From JALYTZ01 sp036559125 (lineage in GTDB: Bacteria; Vulcanimicrobiota; Vulcanimicrobiia; Vulcanimicrobiales; Vulcanimicrobiaceae), in contig DATBTT010000031.1 of NCBI GenBank assembly GCA_036559125.1, positions 1 to 64,000 on the forward strand: a stretch of DNA of 64,000 bases. Direction: 5' to 3'. Below the pieces are notes generated by a model. That model had not been told where the DNA came from. It made no database searches and was given only the letters and a program-made list of their open reading frames with translations. The position numbers and the translations under genes were made by a program. The first letter of the stretch is position 1. The number at the start of each line of letters is the position of its first letter. Below are positions 1-8,795 of this stretch, piece by piece.

Positions 1-11
1 AATAAGAAGCT

Positions 12-743
12 TTGCACGAGAAGATAGGCGAGCATTTCACGTGGCAGTGGCCGGTACTCGGATCGGTGCACGCCGATACGATCATGACGACGTGGCTGGT
101 CATGCTTATTTCGCTTGGCTTCTTCGCATGGGTCGGCGCGAGTTACCGGTCGGCGCGGATCAACAAACGCCAAGCGGTTTTCGAGGGCGTCATCAACTAC
201 ATCGCCGACCTCACGACCGGGGTCCTGGGCGAGCGGGGCGAGCCGTTCGTGCCGTTTTTCATCGCGCTCTTCATCTTCATTTTTCTGCTGAACCAATTCG
301 GCATCGTTCCCTTCAAAGCGTTCGGCCTACCCTTCGGCGGATCGCCGACTGCCGACCTCAACACGGTCGTGCCGTACGCGCTGGTCGTGTTCTTCATGAT
401 CCAGACCGTGGCGTTTCGCAAAAAGGGCGTGGGGTACCTCAAGCACCTGCTCCAGCCGTTTCCGGTGCTCTTGCCGCTGAACATCATCGATGAAGTCCTG
501 CGCCCCATCACGCTTGCCGCGCGACTGTTCTTCAATATCTTCGTCGGCGAGCTGCTCTTCATCATCGTTGCCTCCATCATCGAAGCACGGATTCGCATCG
601 GCTTCTTCGACCTCTCGATCGCAGTCTCGATCGTTCCGTTCTTCATCCAGTTCTTCAACTTTTTCGTCGGTACGATCCAAGCGTTTGTTTTCACCCTGTT
701 GGCAATCGTCTATCTTTCGCTAGCGATCGCCGAAGAACACTAG
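12..743 (+). CDS. atpB: ATP synthase F0 subunit a
   Basis: Membrane subunit a of F-type ATP synthase (243 aa), which forms the two proton half-channels against the c-ring. Several hydrophobic segments are visible. The essential arginine is about R171 in the motif LAARLFFNIFVGE, matching the LGLRLFGNMYAGE region of E. coli (R210). An in-frame TAA at 3-5 means the start cannot lie upstream of the window, so TTG at 12 is the first possible start, with the purine run AAGAAG just before it. It is the first visible gene of the operon; any atpI would lie outside the window. Confidence 0.96.
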   Translation: MHEKIGEHFTWQWPVLGSVHADTIMTTWLVMLISLGFFAWVGASYRSARINKRQAVFEGVINYIADLTTGVLGERGEPFVPFFIALFIFIFLLNQFGIVPFKAFGLPFGGSPTADLNTVVPYALVVFFMIQTVAFRKKGVGYLKHLLQPFPVLLPLNIIDEVLRPITLAARLFFNIFVGELLFIIVASIIEARIRIGFFDLSIAVSIVPFFIQFFNFFVGTIQAFVFTLLAIVYLSLAIAEEH

Positions 744-761
744 TCTTAGAAAGGTACGTCC

Positions 762-1040
762 TTGAATCCTGAAGCGTTAATCGCAGCGGCGGCCCTCCTC
801 GCCTTCGGCATCATCATTTCCGGCGTCGCCTTCGGTTCTGCCGTCGGCGACGGTAACGTCGCATCCAAGGCGGTCGAAGCGATCGCCCGTCAACCGGAAG
901 CCCGCTCGAATATTTTCACGTTCATGTTCTTGGGCGTCGGCGTTTTGGAAGCGGTGCCGTTCATCGCGATCGCATTGGCTTTCTACGTCCTCCTCGTGGT
1001 TGCCAAGGTTCCGCAGATCATCACGGCGCTGGTCAAGTAA
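762..1040 (+). CDS. atpE: ATP synthase F0 subunit c
   Basis: Proteolipid subunit (92 aa) of the rotating c-ring: two membrane helices joined by the polar loop ARQPEA (R43-Q44-P45). The ion-carrying carboxylate is E63 in VLEAVPFIAIALAF, and no Ser or Thr follows it, so proton coupling is more likely than sodium. Helix 1 carries a second acidic residue, D30 (GDG), at the position that is Gln in sodium-type rings and Asp in mycobacteria. The helix-1 glycine ladder is partly replaced by alanine (A23, A27), which may affect ring size. The TTG start at 762 is preceded by GAAAGG. Confidence 0.96.
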   Translation: MNPEALIAAAALLAFGIIISGVAFGSAVGDGNVASKAVEAIARQPEARSNIFTFMFLGVGVLEAVPFIAIALAFYVLLVVAKVPQIITALVK

Positions 1041-1057
1041 GGAACGCTTCGCAGCAG

Positions 1058-1489
1058 ATGTTTCTCTCGGTTGATGGGACGCTCGTAATCCAGCTGATCA
1101 ATTTTGCGATTTTTTTCGCAATTTTGAACGTGATTTTTTTGCGTCCGGTCGGCAAGGCGATTCGCGAGCGGCGAGCCTACATCAATAGCCTTACCAACGA
1201 TTACGATCGCTATCAGGCCGAGGCCGCCTCGCTTCGCGCGCAAGCCGAAAGCGTGCGCGGCGCGGCTCGTAGGGAAGCCGAAGCTCTGCTTACCAAGACG
1301 CGCGCGGAGACGTCGAACGAAACCGCCGGGCTCTCCACAAAGTACGCGCAACAAGTCGCGCATATCGTCGAGTCGGCCCACCAAACGGTCGCGGCCGAAC
1401 TCCAGGCGGCGCGCGCCGGCGAGCAAAAAACGGTTCGCGAACTCGCCGACCTGATGCTCGATCGCGCGGTCTCGGAGGCCGTGAAGTGA
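1058..1489 (+). CDS. ATP synthase F0 subunit b' (first b-type stalk subunit)
   Basis: Peripheral stalk subunit (143 aa): one N-terminal membrane helix (about residues 8-28, rich in Phe, Ile and Leu), then a long charged Ala/Glu/Arg-rich coiled coil reaching to the C-terminus. A second b-type gene follows with a GTGA overlap, so the stalk is probably a b'/b heterodimer, as in cyanobacteria and purple phototrophs, where the b' gene comes first. Which of the two is truly b' is inferred from order only. ATG at 1058 is the natural start. Confidence 0.9.
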   Translation: MFLSVDGTLVIQLINFAIFFAILNVIFLRPVGKAIRERRAYINSLTNDYDRYQAEAASLRAQAESVRGAARREAEALLTKTRAETSNETAGLSTKYAQQVAHIVESAHQTVAAELQAARAGEQKTVRELADLMLDRAVSEAVK

Positions 1490-1995
1490 ACTACGAAAAG
1501 ATCGCGCTTTTAAGCCAAGTGATCTCGGCGGTGCTCTTCATCGCCGCGATGGTGTTCATTTGGGTCAAGTACATCCAACCTGCGGTGCTCGTCGCCGAGG
1601 ACGCACATAACCTCCAGATCGCGCAGGCCGAACGCCACCGCGACGAGGCGAAAGCCACTCTCGATTCGCTGCAAGGCGAAATCAGCAGCGCCCAGAGCGA
1701 TGCCTCCGCCATCAAGCAACGTGCCGCGGCGCAGGCGCAGCGCGAGCACGAAGCCGTCATAGCCGAAACTCGGGCGATGGGAGAACGCGCGGTGCGCAAC
1801 GCGCAAAGCGAACTGGATCGCAGCCGGGTCGCGGCGCGCACGCAGCTGCGAGCGGAACTGCTGGAGAAAGCCTTGGGTGTCGCGCGCACCGATGCCGCGG
1901 TGCGCGTCGATGAGGGCGTCAACGCACGCCTCGTCGACGCGTTCGTCAACCACCTGGAGCGCGTTCCGCCGGCGCAACTCGGAGCGGCGAAGTAA
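1486..1995 (+). CDS. atpF: ATP synthase F0 subunit b
   Basis: Second peripheral stalk subunit (169 aa): N-terminal membrane helix at about residues 7-28 including IWVKYIQP, then a long alpha-helical charged domain. It starts with GTG overlapping the previous stop (GTGA), which implies translational coupling. The next gene overlaps by one base (TAATG). With the preceding b' it would bridge subunit a to delta and alpha. Confidence 0.92.
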   Translation: MNYEKIALLSQVISAVLFIAAMVFIWVKYIQPAVLVAEDAHNLQIAQAERHRDEAKATLDSLQGEISSAQSDASAIKQRAAAQAQREHEAVIAETRAMGERAVRNAQSELDRSRVAARTQLRAELLEKALGVARTDAAVRVDEGVNARLVDAFVNHLERVPPAQLGAAK

Positions 1996-2537
1996 TGGCC
2001 AACGAAACCGTCGCGCGCCGCTACGCCGTCGCGATCTTTCAGCTAGCGCAGGAATGCGGCGACGTCGACCGCGTGGGCCATGATTTGCTCGCGATTTCAA
2101 GTGGAATTTACGACGACCCCGTGACTAAAGAATTCTTCCTATCGCCGGTCGTCGACCGCAAAGAGAAGGAACGCATCCTCGGCGCGGCTTTTTCAGGTAA
2201 GGCTCACGAGGTCGCGCTCCATAGCCTCCTGTTGCTCGTGCGCAAGCGCCGCGAGGCACTCCTGCGAGAGATATCGCGCCAATACGCGATGCTCGAGACG
2301 CAGGCGCGCGGATCCGAACCGTTGACGGTCATGTCGGCAAAGCAACTCTCTCCCGAGCAACTGCGCGATTTGGTATCGCGTCTTGAAAAGGTCTACGACA
2401 AGCAGTTCGACGTCACGCAGCGCGTCGATCCCAAGTTGATCGGCGGCGTGCGCATCGTGATGGGCGACCGACGCGTCGACGGCTCCGTAGCGGGCCGCTT
2501 GGAAGAACTCACGCGAACGCTCTTCGCAAAGAACTAG
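1995..2537 (+). CDS. atpH: ATP synthase F1 subunit delta
   Basis: Delta/OSCP subunit (180 aa) joining the b stalk to the top of the alpha3-beta3 head. Family signs are the N-terminal helical domain starting NETVARRYAVAIFQLA and the C-terminal signature VDPKLIGGVRIVMGDRRVDGS, close to the usual DPxLIGGxxxxxGDxxxDxS. Length is normal. The start overlaps the atpF stop by one base. Confidence 0.95.
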   Translation: MANETVARRYAVAIFQLAQECGDVDRVGHDLLAISSGIYDDPVTKEFFLSPVVDRKEKERILGAAFSGKAHEVALHSLLLLVRKRREALLREISRQYAMLETQARGSEPLTVMSAKQLSPEQLRDLVSRLEKVYDKQFDVTQRVDPKLIGGVRIVMGDRRVDGSVAGRLEELTRTLFAKN

Positions 2538-2554
2538 AACGCAAGGACACATCC

Positions 2555-4054
2555 ATGATTAATGCAGACGAAATCGCCGGAATCCTCAAACAGCAAATTG
2601 CCGGTTTCAAATCCGACGTCCAGGAAGATCAAGTCGGAACCGTGATCGAGGTCGGGGCGAATCTCGCGCGGGTCTATGGCTTGCAAGGCGTTCGCGCCTC
2701 GGAACTCGTCGAGTTTCCCAACGGCCTCCAGGGCGTCGCGCTGAACCTCGAAGAGGACAACGTCGGCATCGTCATCATGGGACCCGACAACGAAATCAAG
2801 GAAGGCGACAAGGTTCGCCGCACCGGACGCATCGCGTCGGTTCCGGTCGGCGAAGCGCTGCTGGGACGCGTGGTCGACCCGCTCGGCGCTCCGATCGACG
2901 GTAAGGGCCCCATCGAAACCAATCGCTACCGCACGATCGAAAACGTCGCGCCGTCGGTGGTCGAGCGCCAGCCCGTCAAACAGTCGCTGCCCACCGGCAT
3001 TCGCGCGATCGACGCGCTCATCCCAATCGGTAAGGGCCAGCGCGAACTGATCATCGGAGATCGCAGCACGGGCAAGACGGCGATCGCGATCGATACGATC
3101 ATCAACCAAAAGGGCCGCAACGTCTTCTGCATTTACGTCGCCATCGGTCAGAAGAATTCGACCGTCGCCGCACTCGCGCAAACGCTCGAGAAAAAGGGCG
3201 CGATGGAGTACACGACCATCGTTTCTGTCGGTCCTTCGGACGCTGCGGCACTGCGCTGGATCGCTCCGTTCGCCGGCGTGTCGATGGGCGAAGAGCTAAT
3301 GGTCGCGGGCAAAGACGTCCTCATCATTTTCGACGACCTGACCAAGCACGCGCAGTCCTATCGCGAGATGGCGCTCTTGCTGCGCCGCCCGCCCGGCCGC
3401 GAAGCCTATCCGGGCGACGTATTCTTTTTGCACTCGCGCCTGCTCGAGCGCGCGGCGAAGCTGTCCGACGAATTGGGCGGCGGCTCCATGACGGCGTTGC
3501 CGATCATCGAAACGCAGGCCGGCGACTTCTCGGCATACATTCCGACCAACGTGATCTCGATCACGGACGGGCAGATTTATCTGACGCCGAGCCTGTTCTT
3601 CCAGGGTATCCGTCCGGCGGTCGACGTCGGCCTGTCGGTTTCGCGCGTCGGTGGTTCGGCGCAAACCAAGGCAATGAAATCGGTTGCCGGCCAGCTAAAG
3701 CTGGAACTCGCGCAATACCGCGATCTCGCTGCATTCGCGAAACTTTCGAGCGATCTCGACAAATCCACGCAGATGCAGTTGATGCGCGGCGAGAAGCTGA
3801 CCGAACTGCTCAAGCAGCCGCAATACCAGCCGATGGCCGTCGAAGACCAGGTCGCGATCCTGTACGGCGCGACCAAAGGCTTCGTCAACGACATCCCGAC
3901 GGCGCGCCTGCAAGATTGGGCCGCATCGTTCATTTCGTGTCTGCACGATCAGCACGCGGAGATCACCAAGGCGATCGCCGACAGCGGCCAACTCGCCGAC
4001 GACGTCAAGCAGAAATTAGAAGCGGCGCTCACGGAGTTCAACAAGAGCTTCTAA
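2555..4054 (+). CDS. atpA: ATP synthase F1 subunit alpha
   Basis: Non-catalytic nucleotide-binding subunit (499 aa). The Walker A motif GDRSTGKT is at residues 168-175, the acidic strand LIIFDDLTKHA follows, and the arginine finger region VGLSVSRVGGSAQ reaches into the catalytic site of beta. The fold order is beta-barrel, nucleotide-binding domain, C-terminal helices, with normal length. It starts 17 nt after atpH and its stop overlaps the atpG start (TAATG). Confidence 0.97.
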   Translation: MINADEIAGILKQQIAGFKSDVQEDQVGTVIEVGANLARVYGLQGVRASELVEFPNGLQGVALNLEEDNVGIVIMGPDNEIKEGDKVRRTGRIASVPVGEALLGRVVDPLGAPIDGKGPIETNRYRTIENVAPSVVERQPVKQSLPTGIRAIDALIPIGKGQRELIIGDRSTGKTAIAIDTIINQKGRNVFCIYVAIGQKNSTVAALAQTLEKKGAMEYTTIVSVGPSDAAALRWIAPFAGVSMGEELMVAGKDVLIIFDDLTKHAQSYREMALLLRRPPGREAYPGDVFFLHSRLLERAAKLSDELGGGSMTALPIIETQAGDFSAYIPTNVISITDGQIYLTPSLFFQGIRPAVDVGLSVSRVGGSAQTKAMKSVAGQLKLELAQYRDLAAFAKLSSDLDKSTQMQLMRGEKLTELLKQPQYQPMAVEDQVAILYGATKGFVNDIPTARLQDWAASFISCLHDQHAEITKAIADSGQLADDVKQKLEAALTEFNKSF

Positions 4055-5013
4055 TGGCATCGGTAAAGGATCTTCGCGAGCGAATCCGCTCGTTGAAGAA
4101 TACGCAGCAGATCACCAAGGCGATGAAGCAAGTCGCCGCGGCCAAAATCCGGCGAGCCGAGATCGCGCAAAAACAAGCGCGTCCCTACGCGGACACCCTC
4201 GGCGAGATGCTGCGCGACCTGATGGCATCGGTGGGCAGCGTGGACCATCCCTTCATGAAATCGGGGCGCGCGGGCGCGCCTTCGGGCATCGTCCTCATGA
4301 CCGCCGACAAGGGCCTCGCGGGCGCGTTCAACTCGAACGCGATCCGCCAAGCGGAAATCTACCGCCGCGATCATCAGGACGCGATCTTCTACACCGTCGG
4401 CGTCAAGGCGCGCAACGCCGTTCGCCGTTTCGGCCAACCCGAGCACGCCACGTGGCCGCTCAACGCGCCGTCGAAAATCGATGCGGCCAGGGAAGTCGCC
4501 CAACGCGTTACCGACGACTTCGTCGCCGGTACGATCGGCGACATCACGCTCGTGTCGCAAAAACTCGTCTCGATGATTTCGCAGAAGCCCGAAGTTCGCC
4601 GCCTCGTTCCAATCGAAGCCGACGCCCTTCGACAAGCTCAGGGTGACAGGGCAGGCACGGCTCAGGGTGACGGGGCAGGCTCGGCTCAGGGTGACAGGGC
4701 AGGCTCGGCTCAGGGTGACGGGGCCAAACTGCCTGCGCAGAGCGCGCGGCCGCGAGGCGCGGTGGAGTTCGCGCCGTCGCCGGAATTCGTGCTTTCGCGC
4801 CTGCTGCCCAAGTATCTCGAATTTACGATCTTCTCGGCGATGCTCGAAACCGACGCGGCATTTTTCGCCGCGCAATTGCTGGCGATGAACAACGCGACCG
4901 ACAACGCCGGCAAACTCATCGACGAACTCACCATCGCTATGAACAACGCCCGTCAAGCCGCCATCACCAAAGAACTTCTCGAAATCGTCGGCGGCGCCGA
5001 AGCACTCGCCTAA
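4054..5013 (+). CDS. atpG: ATP synthase F1 subunit gamma with repeat-derived insertion
   Basis: Central rotor subunit (319 aa; most gammas are about 285-290). The N-terminal coiled coil KDLRERIRSLKNTQQITKAM and the C-terminal ATDNAGKLIDELTIAMNNARQAAITKELLEI are both canonical and intact. Residues about 190-225, between VPIEAD and FAPSPEFVL, are a low-complexity insert of four 8-residue units of the type AQGD(R/G)AG(S/T), encoded by a dispersed DNA repeat at 4625-4725. The reading frame is kept through it. The chosen start is the ATG at 4054 in TAATG with atpA; it begins MASVKDLRERIR, as the family does. The insert is in the surface region where cyanobacterial and chloroplast gammas carry their own regulatory insertion, but it is not homologous to that. 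Confidence 0.95.
   Translation: MASVKDLRERIRSLKNTQQITKAMKQVAAAKIRRAEIAQKQARPYADTLGEMLRDLMASVGSVDHPFMKSGRAGAPSGIVLMTADKGLAGAFNSNAIRQAEIYRRDHQDAIFYTVGVKARNAVRRFGQPEHATWPLNAPSKIDAAREVAQRVTDDFVAGTIGDITLVSQKLVSMISQKPEVRRLVPIEADALRQAQGDRAGTAQGDGAGSAQGDRAGSAQGDGAKLPAQSARPRGAVEFAPSPEFVLSRLLPKYLEFTIFSAMLETDAAFFAAQLLAMNNATDNAGKLIDELTIAMNNARQAAITKELLEIVGGAEALA
4625..4725 (+). repeat. Dispersed repeat with 24-bp tandem expansion inside atpG
   Basis: A copy of the dispersed element begins at 4625 (CCCTTCGACAAGCTCAGGGT). Its tail is then repeated at an exact 24-bp period: the core GCTCAGGGTGAC occurs at 4636, 4660, 4684 and 4708. Copies alternate between GACAGGG and GACGGGG. Because the period is a multiple of three, the array is read as an 8-residue peptide repeat within the gamma subunit. 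Related sequence is found at 37806-37865, at 45921-45942, and as a short scrap at 22801-22812. Confidence 0.93.
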
Positions 5014-5039
5014 TAACCAAGAAACAAAGGAAGCACACC

Positions 5040-6512
5040 ATGGCCGCCACCGGCAAAGTAGTCCAAGTCCTGGGAAACGTCGTCGACGTCGAGTTCACCG
5101 CCGAAACGCTGCCGAACATCAACGACGCGTTGACCGTTCGCGTGAACGAAGATCGCGCCGCAACCAATGGCGTTGCCGCTTCCCCAGGCGGAATCGACTT
5201 GGGCGGCACCGCGATGCAAGCGCGCGATCTCGTCCTGGAAGTTCAAGACGAGCTTGGAAACAATCAGGTACGGTGTTTGGCGATGGGCTCGACCGACGGG
5301 TTGGTTCGGGGAGCCGCCGTTACGTCGACCGGCAAGCCGATTACGGTTCCGGTCGGCGAAGGCACGCTCGGGCGAATCTTTAACGTGCTGGGTAAAGCGA
5401 TCGATTCGAACGACGAAGTGAAGGCGGCCGCCATGTGGCCGATTCACCGCGCGGCCCCGACGTTTGCGGCTCAGGATCCGACGCCGAAACTATTCGAAAC
5501 GGGCATCAAAGTCATCGATTTGATGGCTCCGTACACGCGCGGCGGCAAGGTCGGCCTCTTCGGAGGAGCGGGCGTCGGCAAGACCGTGCTCATTCAAGAG
5601 TTGATTCGCAACATCGCAAACGTGCACAAAGGCTTCTCGGTGTTTACCGGCGTCGGCGAACGCACGCGCGAGGGCAATGACCTCTGGCTAGAAATGAAAG
5701 AGTCCGGCGTGCTCGCGCAGACGACGCTGGTCTTCGGGCAGATGGACGAGCCGCCGGGAGTACGCTTTCGCATCGCGCAGACCGGCGTAACGATGGCGGA
5801 ATATTTCCGCGACGAACTCGGCGCCGACGTGCTGTTGTTCATGGACAACATCTTCCGCTATCTGCAAGCGGGATCGGAAGTTTCGGCGCTGATGGGGCGC
5901 ATGCCGTCGGCGGTCGGGTATCAGCCGACGCTCGCGACCGATATGGGGTCGCTCGAAGAGCGGATCACCTCGACGACCAAAGGTTCGATCACCTCCGTGC
6001 AGGCCGTCTACGTGCCGGCCGACGACTACACCGATCCGGCAGTCGCCGTAACGTTCGCGCATTTGGATGCAACGACGGCTCTCTCACGGCCGATTTCGGA
6101 ATTGGGCATTTATCCAGCCGTCGATCCGCTTGCGTCGAACTCGCGCATTCTCGACCCGCAGATCCTCGGACAGGAGCACTACGACGTTGCGCGCGGCGTG
6201 CAAGAGACGCTGCAGCGCTACAAAGATCTGCAAGACATCATCGCGATTCTCGGCGTCGAAGAACTCTCCGAAGAAGATAAAGTCGTGGTCGGCCGCGCGC
6301 GCCGCATGCAGCGCATGTTCTCGCAGCCGTTCTTCGTCGCTGAGCAGTTCACGGGTACGCCCGGCAAGTACGTCAAGCTTTCCGATACGGTCGCCTCGTT
6401 CAAAGAGATCCTCGACGGCAAGGTGGACAATTTGCCGGAGCAGGCATTCTTCTACAAGGGCGGCATCGACGAGGTCAAGGAAGCCGCCGAGAAGCTCGGC
6501 GCGACCGTCTAA
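5040..6512 (+). CDS. atpD: ATP synthase F1 subunit beta
   Basis: Catalytic subunit (490 aa). Walker A is GGAGVGKT at residues 175-182; the catalytic glutamate lies in GERTREGNDLW; the LLFMDNIFRYLQAGSEVSAL segment corresponds to the canonical LFIDNIFRFTQAGSEVSAL. The DELSEED-like region reads EELSEEDK. The N-terminal barrel has a somewhat longer loop than usual at about residues 38-60 (Ala/Gly-rich). It starts 26 nt after atpG with AAAGGAAG upstream; its stop overlaps atpC by one base. Confidence 0.97.
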   Translation: MAATGKVVQVLGNVVDVEFTAETLPNINDALTVRVNEDRAATNGVAASPGGIDLGGTAMQARDLVLEVQDELGNNQVRCLAMGSTDGLVRGAAVTSTGKPITVPVGEGTLGRIFNVLGKAIDSNDEVKAAAMWPIHRAAPTFAAQDPTPKLFETGIKVIDLMAPYTRGGKVGLFGGAGVGKTVLIQELIRNIANVHKGFSVFTGVGERTREGNDLWLEMKESGVLAQTTLVFGQMDEPPGVRFRIAQTGVTMAEYFRDELGADVLLFMDNIFRYLQAGSEVSALMGRMPSAVGYQPTLATDMGSLEERITSTTKGSITSVQAVYVPADDYTDPAVAVTFAHLDATTALSRPISELGIYPAVDPLASNSRILDPQILGQEHYDVARGVQETLQRYKDLQDIIAILGVEELSEEDKVVVGRARRMQRMFSQPFFVAEQFTGTPGKYVKLSDTVASFKEILDGKVDNLPEQAFFYKGGIDEVKEAAEKLGATV

Positions 6513-6928
6513 TGGCGACGACGGTTCCGTTCAAGCTCATCACGCCGACGAAGGTGATCTTCGAAGGCGACGCGGAGCTCGTGATCGCGGTAACGACCGA
6601 GGGCGAGGAGGGCATCCTCGCTCATCACGCACCGTTTTTGAGCGCGCTGAAACCGGGCGTCTTGCGCGCGAACATCGTCGAGAACGGCGCGCCCCGGCGT
6701 TTGGAACTCGCGACCGCCGAAGGGTTCATGCAGGCCCTCCCGGATCGGGTCACCGTCCTGGTTGACGCGGCGCTAGCCTTCGACGAAGTGGACGTCGCGC
6801 AGACGCGCGCCGATCTCACCGAAGCAACCGAACGGCAAAAGGCCGCAACGCAACCGCAAATTGTCGAGCGCGAGCAGGCCTCCATCGACTTCGCAAGCGC
6901 GAAACTGCGACTAACCGGACACCATTAA
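6512..6928 (+). CDS. atpC: ATP synthase F1 subunit epsilon
   Basis: Epsilon subunit (138 aa): N-terminal beta-sandwich (residues 1-85, with the family motif GEEGILAHHAPFLSALKPG) and a C-terminal helical hairpin that can inhibit ATP hydrolysis in some bacteria. It overlaps atpD by one base (TAATG) and closes the ATP synthase operon. Confidence 0.95.
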   Translation: MATTVPFKLITPTKVIFEGDAELVIAVTTEGEEGILAHHAPFLSALKPGVLRANIVENGAPRRLELATAEGFMQALPDRVTVLVDAALAFDEVDVAQTRADLTEATERQKAATQPQIVEREQASIDFASAKLRLTGHH

Positions 6929-6951
6929 CGCTCCGGCGAAACAACCGCATC

Positions 6952-7410
6952 GTGCGACGCGCGCCTGGTTGGATGACCTTGGCCGGAATTACGCTGGAAC
7001 TTGCGGTGCTGGCTTTCGTTTCGCGCGCGATGGAGTTCGCCGTCGACCGGCAGCCGTACCGGCCGCCGGCGTTCGGCACCGCTTCCGCGCAGCCGGCGCC
7101 TCTTCCGGAGGCGTTGCCGGAGTTTATCGCGGAAGTTGCCGATACACATGCTAGGTATTATCGCGGCGGCGGCGAGGCTTCGTGGCTGGTCGTCGGACGA
7201 TATGGCGACGGGCGGATTCGAATCGTCGACGGAACGGGACGGCGTTTTGCCGGCTCGCTCGACGGCGACCGTGCCGAAATGACCGATTTGACGAGCGGAC
7301 GCGGTTGCGTCGCGATGCTGCGATACCATAACGACGGGGCTTTGGAGTTGAAGATGCACGGCGAACCGTACGACGGACGCACGCTCGTTTGCGAGACTTT
7401 CGGCCGGTGA
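6952..7410 (+). CDS. Hypothetical protein with N-terminal membrane segment
   Basis: I do not recognise this 152-aa protein. It has one hydrophobic stretch at about residues 8-27, then a Pro/Ala-rich linker and a soluble domain of mixed charge with GGGEASWLVVGRYGDGRIRIVDGTG, which looks beta-rich. GTG at 6952 is the likely start, 23 nt after atpC, and the stop overlaps the murA start as GTGA. It is co-transcribed between ATP synthase and murA, which hints at an envelope role but proves nothing. Confidence 0.6.
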   Translation: MRRAPGWMTLAGITLELAVLAFVSRAMEFAVDRQPYRPPAFGTASAQPAPLPEALPEFIAEVADTHARYYRGGGEASWLVVGRYGDGRIRIVDGTGRRFAGSLDGDRAEMTDLTSGRGCVAMLRYHNDGALELKMHGEPYDGRTLVCETFGR

Positions 7411-8774
7411 ACACGCTCGATCGTTTGGAAACGACGCTTCGGGTGCGCGGCGGCGCGCAACTCGAAGGCTCCGTCGCAACGCACGGCGCGAAGAATGCGG
7501 CCTTGCCGATCATGGCTGCCTCGTTGTTGGCCAAGAATAAGGTAACGCTGCATCGCGTTCCGCGCATTACGGACGTTTCGGTGATGTGGTCGCTGCTCGA
7601 ATCGCTCGGCGCGCGCTTGCGTTACGAGGGCGACGGCACGGTGACCATCGATCCAAGCAACGTCGCCTCGCATCGCGCGCCGTACACGCTGGTGCGAAAG
7701 CTCGCGGCGTCCTTCGATTTAGTCGGACCGCTGCTCGGACGATTCGGCCGCGCCGAAGTGCCGCTTCCGGGCGGCTGCGTTTTGGGTACGCGCGCGACGG
7801 ATATGCACGAACAGGCGTTTCGGGCGCTCGGATGCGAGGTTAAAAACGCACACGGCTATCTTGTGGCGACGGCAAAAAATCGGCGCTTGCACGGAGGCGA
7901 CATCGAGTTTCGCATGCCGTCTGTCGGCGCGACGAAGAACGCCATGCTCGCCGCGGTAGTTTCCGACGGTACCACGACGATTCGTAACGCCGCGATGGAA
8001 CCCGAAGTGGTCGACCTCGCAAACTTTTTAGTCGTCATGGGTGCGAAGGTCGGCGGTGCCGGCTCGGATACGATCGTCATCGAAGGCGTGCGAGAGTTGC
8101 TCGGCGGCGAGTACACGATCATTCCCGATCGCATCGTTACCGGAACGCTCCTGCTCTCGGGCGCCATCACGCGCGGCGACGTAACCGTAACCAACTGCGA
8201 CCCCGACCACCTAGGCGCCGTCACGCTCAAGCTTCAGGAGTGCGGCGCGATCCTCACGCAGGGTGCGGACTGGATTCGCATTCAAGCCAAGGGCATCAAA
8301 GGCGGCACGGACATCTTGACCGCGCCCTATCCGGGTTTCCCGACCGACCTGCAACCGCAGATGGTGTCGTTGCTGTGCACGTGTCCGGGGACCAGCGTCG
8401 TCGAAGAATCGATCTTCAACGCGCGTTTCTCCTACGTCAACGAACTCGCGCGCATGGGCGCGGACGCGCGCGTCTCGATGGAGAGCAACACGGCGATCAT
8501 CAAGGGAACCGATTCACTCTCCGGCGCTCCGGTCGAGGCGCCGGACATCCGGGCCGGCGCGGCCTTGGTCGTGGCCGGGCTCGCCGCCGCCGGCGAAACG
8601 GAGATTATCGGCCTGGAGTACATCGATCGCGGTTACGAGCGCCTCGAAGAGATGCTGTCGACCCTCGGCGGTCAAGTCCAGCGCGCGAGCGGCATCACGC
8701 CGTTAGCCGAGCCGACCGGACTTTTCGAAACAAGCGCGTATCCTACGACCCGGGCCCGCACAGCCGAACAATAA
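7407..8774 (+). CDS. murA: UDP-N-acetylglucosamine 1-carboxyvinyltransferase
   Basis: First committed enzyme of peptidoglycan synthesis: transfers enolpyruvate from PEP to UDP-GlcNAc in the cytoplasm (455 aa). The catalytic loop is LPGGCVLGTR with the fosfomycin-target cysteine at C124, so the enzyme should be fosfomycin-sensitive at the active-site level. GAKNAALP (K29-N30) forms the substrate site. I chose GTG at 7407, which gives a GTGA overlap with the upstream stop and the canonical N-terminus; an in-frame TTG at 7389 would add six residues. Confidence 0.96.
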   Translation: MNTLDRLETTLRVRGGAQLEGSVATHGAKNAALPIMAASLLAKNKVTLHRVPRITDVSVMWSLLESLGARLRYEGDGTVTIDPSNVASHRAPYTLVRKLAASFDLVGPLLGRFGRAEVPLPGGCVLGTRATDMHEQAFRALGCEVKNAHGYLVATAKNRRLHGGDIEFRMPSVGATKNAMLAAVVSDGTTTIRNAAMEPEVVDLANFLVVMGAKVGGAGSDTIVIEGVRELLGGEYTIIPDRIVTGTLLLSGAITRGDVTVTNCDPDHLGAVTLKLQECGAILTQGADWIRIQAKGIKGGTDILTAPYPGFPTDLQPQMVSLLCTCPGTSVVEESIFNARFSYVNELARMGADARVSMESNTAIIKGTDSLSGAPVEAPDIRAGAALVVAGLAAAGETEIIGLEYIDRGYERLEEMLSTLGGQVQRASGITPLAEPTGLFETSAYPTTRARTAEQ

Positions 8775-8795
8775 CCGCATCAACGGGAGAACTTC

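Noticed and set aside
3916..4053. N-terminal extension of atpG
   Set aside because: It overlaps the conserved atpA C-terminus in another frame; the ATG at 4054 gives the canonical gamma start.
4625..4725. CRISPR array
   Set aside because: The repeats are directly adjoining at 24 bp with no spacers, and they are read in frame within a gene.
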